Positions 53,101 through 62,100 of a DNA stretch of 64,000 bases are shown in pieces; position 1 is the stretch's first letter; each line of letters begins with the position of its first letter. Source of the DNA: Ahaetulla prasina. Lineage: Eukaryota > Chordata > Lepidosauria > Squamata > Colubridae. The translations under genes and the position numbers were made by a program. The notes under the pieces were generated by a model. That model saw only the letters and a program-made list of their open reading frames with translations. It was not told the origin of the DNA and ran no database searches. The stretch covers positions 162,489,502-162,553,501 of the forward strand of contig NC_080541.1 of assembly GCF_028640845.1 (NCBI RefSeq), given 5' to 3'.

Positions 53101-56100
53101 AAATTATGGAATGCAACTGTAATTATCTTATTCACTGAAAACCATACAGTCTCATGTTTGTATCTTTTCTTTTCTTTACGCTGAGAGCATATGCACCAAG
53201 ACAAATTCCTTGTGTGTCCAATCACACTTGGCCAATAAAAATTCTATTCTATTCTATTCTTAAATTTGGAAGTAGAGGGAAAGGGTCTTTGTTTCTTTAT
53301 TTACCAAAGCTTCATTGTCACTAAATTCCCATAGGCTCTAAGTGGCTTGCAGAATGCCACAACTACAAATATAGCTTTAAACTACAAATAAAAAAAAACC
53401 CCAACAAATAACACTCCACAACCCATGACAGTGCCATCTTGTGGAGAGAGACTAAATCACCAGATCCTGAAGCATCTTTAAAAAGACTTAAGACTTTACA
53501 GCTGTTTGTAAACCCAACAAAGCAGAAGAGACCTGGATACCTGGAAGTAAGCTGTTCCAAAGGACAAGCAACATGGCTCACCCTCAGGTTGTTTCTTGAA
53601 AGAAAGTACCATCAGCAAGCCCCCTCTTCCTGATCTCACTGGGTGGTCAGTTTCCGTCTGGAGAAGCCAATCTCATAAGTATCGAAGCCTCAAGCCATGA
53701 AGAGCTTTAAGGATGACAATCAGCCCTTTGAATGGCATCCAGGTTTAACAGGGAGATTCCTGCATTTTCTGAAGGCTTACCCAGGGATCCATGAGTGCAA
53801 AAAGTTTGAAAAATACAGACATACAGTCTTTGAAAGTTAAGCCTTGCAATTTAAAAGTTATGTGTTCTGCATTTCCAAAGTTTCAAGATGCTTTCGAACA
53901 GTATAAAAACTTCAGCTATGAAAAATCAATACAACAACATCAATAGCTCCAGAAACATTTAGCATTCTAGAAGAGAGATGTTTTACACCTTTTCTTTAAG
54001 TTATAAATAGAATAGAATAACAGAGTTGGAAGGGACCTTGGAGGTCTTTTAGTCCAATCCCCTGCTCAGACAGGAAACGCTATATCATTTCAGACTAATG
54101 GTTGTCCAATCTCTTCAAAATTTCTAGTGTTGGAGCATTCACAACTTCTACAGGCAAGTTGTTCCACTGATTAATTGTTCTCTTAGTTCTAGATTGCTTC
54201 TCTCCTTGATTAGTTTCCGTCCATTTTGTTCTGCCCTCAGGTACTTTGGAGAATAGCTTGACTTTCTCTTTTTTATGGCAACCCCTGAGATATTGGAACA
54301 CTGCTATCATATCTAGGGCCGGAATAGCTCAGGCTGTAAGGAGCCTGTTATTAGAACACAGTAGCCTGCAATTACTGCAGGTTCAAGCCCGGTCCAAGGT
54401 TGACTCAGCCTTCCATCCTTTATAAGGTAGGTAAAATGAGGACCTAGATTGTTGGGGGGGCAATAAGTTGACTTTGTAAATATACAAATAGAATGAGACT
54501 ATTGCCTTATACACTGTAAGCCACCCTGAGTCTTCGGAGAAGGGCGGGATATAAATGTAAACCAAAAAAAAATGTCTCCCCTAGTCCTTCTTTTCATTAA
54601 ACTAGACATACCCAATTCCTGCAACAGTTCTTTATATATTTTAGCCTCCAGTCCCCTAATCATCTTTGTTGCTCTTCTCTGCACTCTTTCTAGAGTCTCA
54701 ACATCTTTTTTACATCATGGTGACCAAAATTGGATGCAGCATTCCAAGTGTGGTCTTACCAAAGCATTATAAAGCTGAAGCAATCTCACTATCATTTCAC
54801 CGAGTATTGTACAACTTTGATAAAACTAAGATATAGGCTTTCCTTTTTTGTCATTTTCACTTTAACAATGACACATAAAAAAGGGATCACATTTATCTAA
54901 GATCCAAACTATGAAGTACATTAAAACACATAATACTGCTGATGAATAGACTGGGCATGTTCCTACATTCTATTAACTGTTAAAAGTAAAGAGGCAATGA
55001 TGGAAGCAGAAATGATTTAATTTTCTTATCTTGTGTGCTATATATTCTTGATCTGGATTGGGAGCACTCTTCACTTACTTTTGAATAATGCATGACTATA
55101 TAGAGCTACATACTACAAATTTAATGGAGCATGTAGTTTGACTTTAAGCTATCCTCATGGTGTCATTAAAGTTATAGTAGTCTGTGCTAAAAGTGATAAA
55201 AGTGTGACTCAGAATAATGATAAGCTTACTTTTTTTTAAAAAAAAATGGGAATAGTTTTATGTGTCAGTTAAAAGTTTGTAAAAGATGTTTCCACCCATT
55301 GTCAATTAATCAGAAATTTGTAGCAATCTGAGCCTCATAATATGTTTACCACAAGAAAAATGTTTCTTATACAATTTTACCCTAATCAATTTAACCCTAA
55401 TCAATCAACAACTGGCAGATGACTTAATGAGTTTTACTGCAGGTTTGAAAGGAAACTACAGCCACCTATCTCCATAACCCCCATCTCAGACACACCAACA
55501 ACAGCCAAGCCTCCTACAACTAACCCCATCCCATTGGGTTCACAACCCCTAGTGATCACAGAAAAGGAAGTGCAAGACCTATTTCACAGACAAAAGCCAG
55601 GAAAAGCTCCAGGCCTCCTTCTTGCTTAAAAGTCTATGCTGACCAATTGGCCTCCATCTTCACCCATATCTTCAATAAATCACTAGAGATGTGCCATGTT
55701 ACTTCTTGCTTCAAACACTTTACCATCATCCCAGTGCTAAAGAAGCCCACCATCAAGGAACTGAATGACTACAGACCAGTTACTTTAACATCTGTAGTAA
55801 TGAAAACCTTTGAAAGGCTAGTGCTTTCCTACTTGAAAACCATCACGGATCCACTGTTAGACCCCTTGCAATTTGCATACCGAGCAAATAGATCAACAGA
55901 TGATGCTGTTAATATGGCTCTGCACTAATCCTACAACATCTTGAGTCTCCAAAGACCTATGCAAGGGTCTTCTTTGTAGACTTTAGTTCATCATTCAATA
56001 CCATCATTCCAGACACTCTTCTAACTAAGCTAAACCAGCTACAGGTACCGGAACAGACTTGTAAGTGGATCACAAGCTTCCTAAAAAACAGGAAGCAGCA

Positions 56101-59100
56101 GGTGAAGCTAAGCAAGATCACATCAAATACCTGTACAATTAACACAGGGGCCCCCCAAGGCTGCGTGCTCTCCCCACTTCTCTTCTCTCTGTATACCAAT
56201 GACTGCATCTCCAACGATCCATCTGTTAAGCTACTGAAGTTCGCAGATGACACAACAGTGATTGGTCTCATTCGAGACAATGACAAATCCGCATATAGAC
56301 AAGAGGTCGAACGACTAGCCTTGTGGTGCGACCGAAACAATCTGAAACTGAACACACTCAAAACCGTAGAAATAGTGGTAGACCTTAGGAGAAACCCTTC
56401 CATACTTCCACCTCTCACAATACTAGACAACACAGTATCAACAGTAAAAACCTTTAAATTTTTAGGTTCTATCATATCGCAAGATCTAAAATGGACAGCT
56501 AACATCAAAAGCATCATCAAAAAAGGACAACAAAGAATGTTCTTTCTGCGCCAACTCAGTAAGCTCAAACTGCCCAAGGAGCTGCTGATTCAGTTCTACA
56601 GAGGAATTATTGAGTCTGTCTTTGCACCTCTATAACTGTCTGGTTCAGTTCTGCAACCCAACGAGAAAGACACAGACTTCAGAGGATAATTAGAACTACA
56701 GAAAAAATAATTGCTACTAACCTGCCTTCCATTCAGGACCTGTATACTGCACGAATCAAGAAGAGGGCCGTGAAAATATTTACAGATCCCTCACATCCTG
56801 GATATAAACTGTTTCAACTCCTACCCTCAAAATGACGCTATAGAGCACTGCACACCAGAACAACTAGACACAAGAACAGTTTTTTCCCAAAGGCCATCAC
56901 TCTGCTAAACAAATAATTCCCTCAACACTGTCAAACTATTTACTAAATCTGCACTACTATTAATCTTCTCATCGTTCCCATCACCAATCTCTTTCCACTT
57001 ATGACTGTATGATTGTAACTTTGTTGCTGGCAATCCTTATGATTTATATTGATATATTGACCATCATTTGTGTTGTAAATGTTGTACCTTGATGAAGGTA
57101 TCTTTTCTTTTATGTACACTGAGAGCATTTGCACCAAGACAAATTCCTTGTGTGTCCAATCACACTTGGCCAATTAAAAATTCTATTCTATTCTATTCTA
57201 TTTTGGGAGCTGAACTTCTTTCCAAGCTGAACTCCATCCGATTTGAACTGCCCAATAGATTTAATACTGATTAAGAACCAAAGTGGCTATTTTTAGGTTG
57301 TGATTGATAACCTCTAATATTAAAAGTTTAGATAAGCCTCTAAGCACCATATTAAAACACATCAATGAAGAATCCAGAAGAATACAAGCTCAGCACTAGG
57401 CTTAATTTCATTGCTACATTTTGAGTAAAATCACCCAACAGCAAAATCCAGCTCCAATTTTAGATATTCAAGTACTGTTATTACAACCTCATTATTTTGA
57501 TCTAATAAGACACCCCAAGTAATTTAATTTTAATCCTAGGAAAATATGGATTTAGTGCCCTGTTCAACAAAAGTATCATTGAGAATATAATTATGTCCAT
57601 GTCAGCACCAGCTAGTTAGATAACTTAGGTTTTGAGGGGAAATGGATCACAACAGTGAATTTCATTTTTGGCACAAATACAAAATACAGATGCCTTTTAC
57701 ATGTCACATCACCCCAATAGGCCTCCTATATGACATTGTTTTATTGTAGTACCGTCATGAATGCTTGTAACTAATGATATTATATGTGCTTTTTCATTGT
57801 TTTTTTTTAAAGGAGGGAGCTCTTACCATCTCCCATTTCATCAGAGAAGGGCAAACTGAAGACTGCTTCATCAATCATATGGTTTGGGAGATTTGTATAA
57901 AACCGTCCAACAGTTGTTTCCAAATTGCTCAGCTGATTCAGGACCATCATACTGCCCTTAGTTACAGGAAAAGCTGTTCGATCTGGGACTCCATACTTCG
58001 CTGAATTTTGTTCTGCAAGATCTCGAAGAAAGGCTAATTCTTTTAAGCCTGTCACACCCTCTGCAAAAATAGACATGGCACATAAACAGAGAGAAAAAAT
58101 AAAGCATCTAGTTTATGAAACCATACTGAGAACTCAAACAGTGGAAATTATAAACTAGTCATTATGCAACTTAATGCATATATGAAAAAAAATCATGCCT
58201 TCTGGAAATTCAAAATATTGAATACACAACTGAAAGATGCTTAGTATTCCGAACACATCTCACCATTCATGAGAGCATAAGTAAGGATCATTACAGAGTT
58301 GTTAAGCAAACTATTTTCTTCATTGATGACACGAAGAGTAGTTTTTTTACTATCTTCAGATGAATCCCTTGATGTTATTCCAGCTGATAAGTAAATTATG
58401 ACTGTATCTGTATCTAAGAAATATAAGAAGAGACCTGATGTGCATATAAACATATTAGGAAGTATTTGCAATAGTAGATTCTCAATGTTAAAATTATGCT
58501 TGTAATGAGTGAATCCATGATTTCTCATTGTCTTAAAAATACTCAAAACTTCTATTCCATTAATGTCTCTAGTTTTGGCATCCAATAAAAGAAACCTAAT
58601 TAAGCCAATGTTGGCCAAATTTCACCACCAAATTATACAGAAACATTTTTTATTAACAATTCCTTTCCATTTTAGGCCAGACCATTAAGATTTAGGATCT
58701 CAATAAGGCAGCTAAGCCAGAGGAAAAGCAGACTGTTCTCATCTTCTCTTTTTGATATAAAAAAAGAGTGTATATACACATGCATTTACTTTGACTTTGA
58801 AAATTCTCAGGGTTGTTGTATAGATTAAGCTAAAAACAAAAACAAAATTCCAGGTAATGTTAGTAGAATTTAAGACAATCTCTTCTCCTCTGTCCATGCT
58901 AAAAAGAAAAATCCAAATCCAAAAAGGAAGAAAAAGGTCAGGAGCAAAGATATTAATTTTGTATAACAATATACTTACTTGCTTGAAGTTTACTGCTAGT
59001 GTTTGTATTTCGCATCAACTGAAATGCTTTCTGAAAGCCTGCTGCATGCTGGGTAGGGCTGTCAGATGATTTGATATTGCTAACAAAGGTGGACATTTTC

Positions 59101-62100
59101 CTTTTTGTCTCACTGGTAGCAGGAGACAGAAATGTCTTGTAGCACTGATCCAAAGAACAAGTTCTTACTGTGTCTGCCACAGTTAACACAGAAATCTGAA
59201 GAAAGATAAAAGAAAATTACTTCCTGTTTAGAGTTGTCTGCTTTTACACTGTGCTATAACGACAATAGGAAAGTCTATTTATTTCAACTGTTGAATCAAA
59301 ACTAAAGGTGTGTGTCTATATAACTATGAAAAATCACATCTTTGTCAACAAACTATTATTTCTTATGTAAAATGTTTGCAATAATAATCAGAAACTGTCA
59401 TTCAACTTTCAGAAATGAAAACATAGAGCAAATAGCATATTACTTTAGGAAACAGATTATTTTAGGGAACAAAAAGCATGAAGCCTACATTTTATGAGAC
59501 TTTTGAATGAAATTCCAAGTAACAATCTTATTTCTAGTAATCATGAAAATTAAGTTTGCTCATGAAAAAATAAATCAACCTTTTTCTCCAGAATATGTAG
59601 CAAGAAGCTATAAGCATGCATGCCATACTAAGAGTTTCCTCCAATACCATTTCCAAAAATCAAAATGAAAGTGATGAAAGCTGTCTCATCTTATTTTTTA
59701 GTCTTCTTCTCCTCTGAGATAATCAGATTATGTCCAAATCCGTTCAGTTTTTCCCTTGCCATATTTGAAGCTTGAGAAACAGAGTGAGGGAGCCACTACC
59801 ACTGGTTCCTGAATAGCCTTTCAGCGCTTCCATAGCAAAGTAATGAATTTTAATTAATTAATTAATTAATTTTAAACTTCTGTGATACAGTTGATGATGA
59901 GGGAAATCATTTGCCACTTGGGATCTAAAGTCCCTTGGGTTAAGGATTTTTAGATCAGGTGGTATGTAATACTTACTTTTTCCTTATTTGATCTCACCTG
60001 CTAGTTTCTATTTTTCTTTCCCATTGATAATAAAGGAATAGACATTCTTGATTCCAAAATGAGATTGGGATAAATATCATCCTACAGCTTCATAAGGCAA
60101 TGGAGATAACTTTGATTCCTGCTCCTCCTTTCGGAATATTTGAGTTTTCAAGCAGAGGACTGGGTACTTTACACTCATAGAGCCTTCTATGGGCAATTAT
60201 ATACGAATCATCCCAACTCCAACCCCATTTCCAAAGTTGCTCTTTTTCCCAATACTTTGGGAAAAATTAGACAAACATCTGAAGGATCAAAACTAAGTTC
60301 TGACTTACCATTCTGAGTTAACTCACCTTATCATGTTCATCTATTGAGTTCAGAATAACCAGGGCTGCATCTTTAGCAATCTGCAGTTGTGTTTCTGTAA
60401 CTGAAGCTCCATGATCTATAATGACAGCTACGTGCTTAGACTGAGGCCTAACTGTAGAGACGTAGACAGGCCTAAAAATAAAAGTTACAGGATGTTGTGC
60501 TTTACACTCATTAACAGAATTACAGCAGAACTAACTCAAGAGGTTTCATGCATTGTCCAAAGGGTTAGGTTTAGGTTTAGAGTTTGAATTAACTGTCTGT
60601 TGATCTTATGTTTACAGATTTATTTTGGTTTCAGCAAATTGCATGTCAGCCAATGATTTGCTTGTTTTCCAGAACATCTCATTTCCAAAAGCTACAATAA
60701 TAGGGACATATCCAGATTTTTGAGAAGATAAAAATGGTGAAGAATTCAAATATTAGAAGGCAATGTTCTGACTAGAATTGGCTGAACAGCAAATTGACTG
60801 ACATGCCAACAGTGCAAACCTTTTTAAAAAAAAAACCTCAGAAGTAAAGCTATAAAATCTCTATAGCTCAGGATTGAAATGAGGAGTCCTTGGTGCTCTC
60901 TGAGACTGGTTATTTTTTTGCCAACGTTTTATTACTGAAACTAGGTAACATCAATGCTAGTGATGACGATGTCACCTAGTTTGGGTAATGAAACATCTGC
61001 AAGAAAACTACCAAGCTGAGAGAGCACCAAGGACCTCTCCTAAAATCTCTGGACATTTTAAATAACTAAAAAAATGTGTTAACTGTTCTCCACTCTTGAA
61101 ACTGGAAATGTTGGGAGTAAAATATGGCCATTATTTTTAAAGCATTCTTTGTAAATAGTCACTTTGTTATTTCACAGCATGTATGATGTTTGATAATTAA
61201 GCCATTATTAATTTTCAGTTTTTATTTGAAGCAGAGTTACATCTTGCTGAACCTCAAGGAATATAGCATGCCGATGCTTTGCATGCTCAAGGGATGCAGG
61301 CAAAAAAATTAACCTGAAAACAGAAGAAACAATTGGCATTGTAGAAATCGCAAAAGATGATTTTCTTCAGATACAGAATACATTAATTCTTCTTGGAAAA
61401 AAGCCGAGGAGGAAAAGGGAAGGTGAAAATGCATGTGTTTTTACCATGAAATCCCAACCAGTCTAATTTTTAAAATCCTAATCACTAGTTTCCAGTTTTT
61501 ACTTCTTTATTTTTATGATTTTATAACCTTCATTGGAGTTAGTTTATTTCTAATTAGTGTATTTACAAATACAGAACAATCATATGTTGCCTATGTTATC
61601 ATTTAAAAAAGAAAATTTATTTTTGTCCCAAATGTTGGCCTTTGTATTTCTACTCAGAATCCTATTATATTCTATCCTTTTACTTCCATGTAAGTAGGTA
61701 TCATATAGATACTATCTATAATCCGGCACCTCAGTCTTTAATCCAACTATATCGGATTATACTGATTATCTTAATACAGCCTTTAGTATTTACTTTAACT
61801 AGTACAACTAGTAGAACTAATACTTTAGTACTAGTACAACTAATTATAGTGTTTGTTCATTAGAAATATTTTTTTTTACAAATAATCACTTTCATAAAAT
61901 AGAATTGTAAGATAGCCCTGATATGTATCTATGTCATCTGATGCACTGATTCTGAATTAGGCAGATAAATTAATGCAATCTAATATAGTTGCTGGCATAT
62001 TAAAAGACTATGCAAGAAGTGTAAAATTGTATTGCTGCATTAGGTTTAAGAGCTTTTTTCACCATGAATATAAGTCTAATGTCAAGGCCAATTTTTCTAT

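Larger units (their letters stand above)
50734..57826 (-). other. CACHD1 intron (7.1 kb), repeat-rich
   Basis: Contains a CR1 3' end with a foldback, a MITE half, a LINE 3' tail, a CR1 split by a SINE and a 1.8-kb LINE with reverse transcriptase, all listed separately. Stretches 51.7-52.7 kb and 54.9-55.4 kb show nothing I recognise. Confidence 0.85.
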
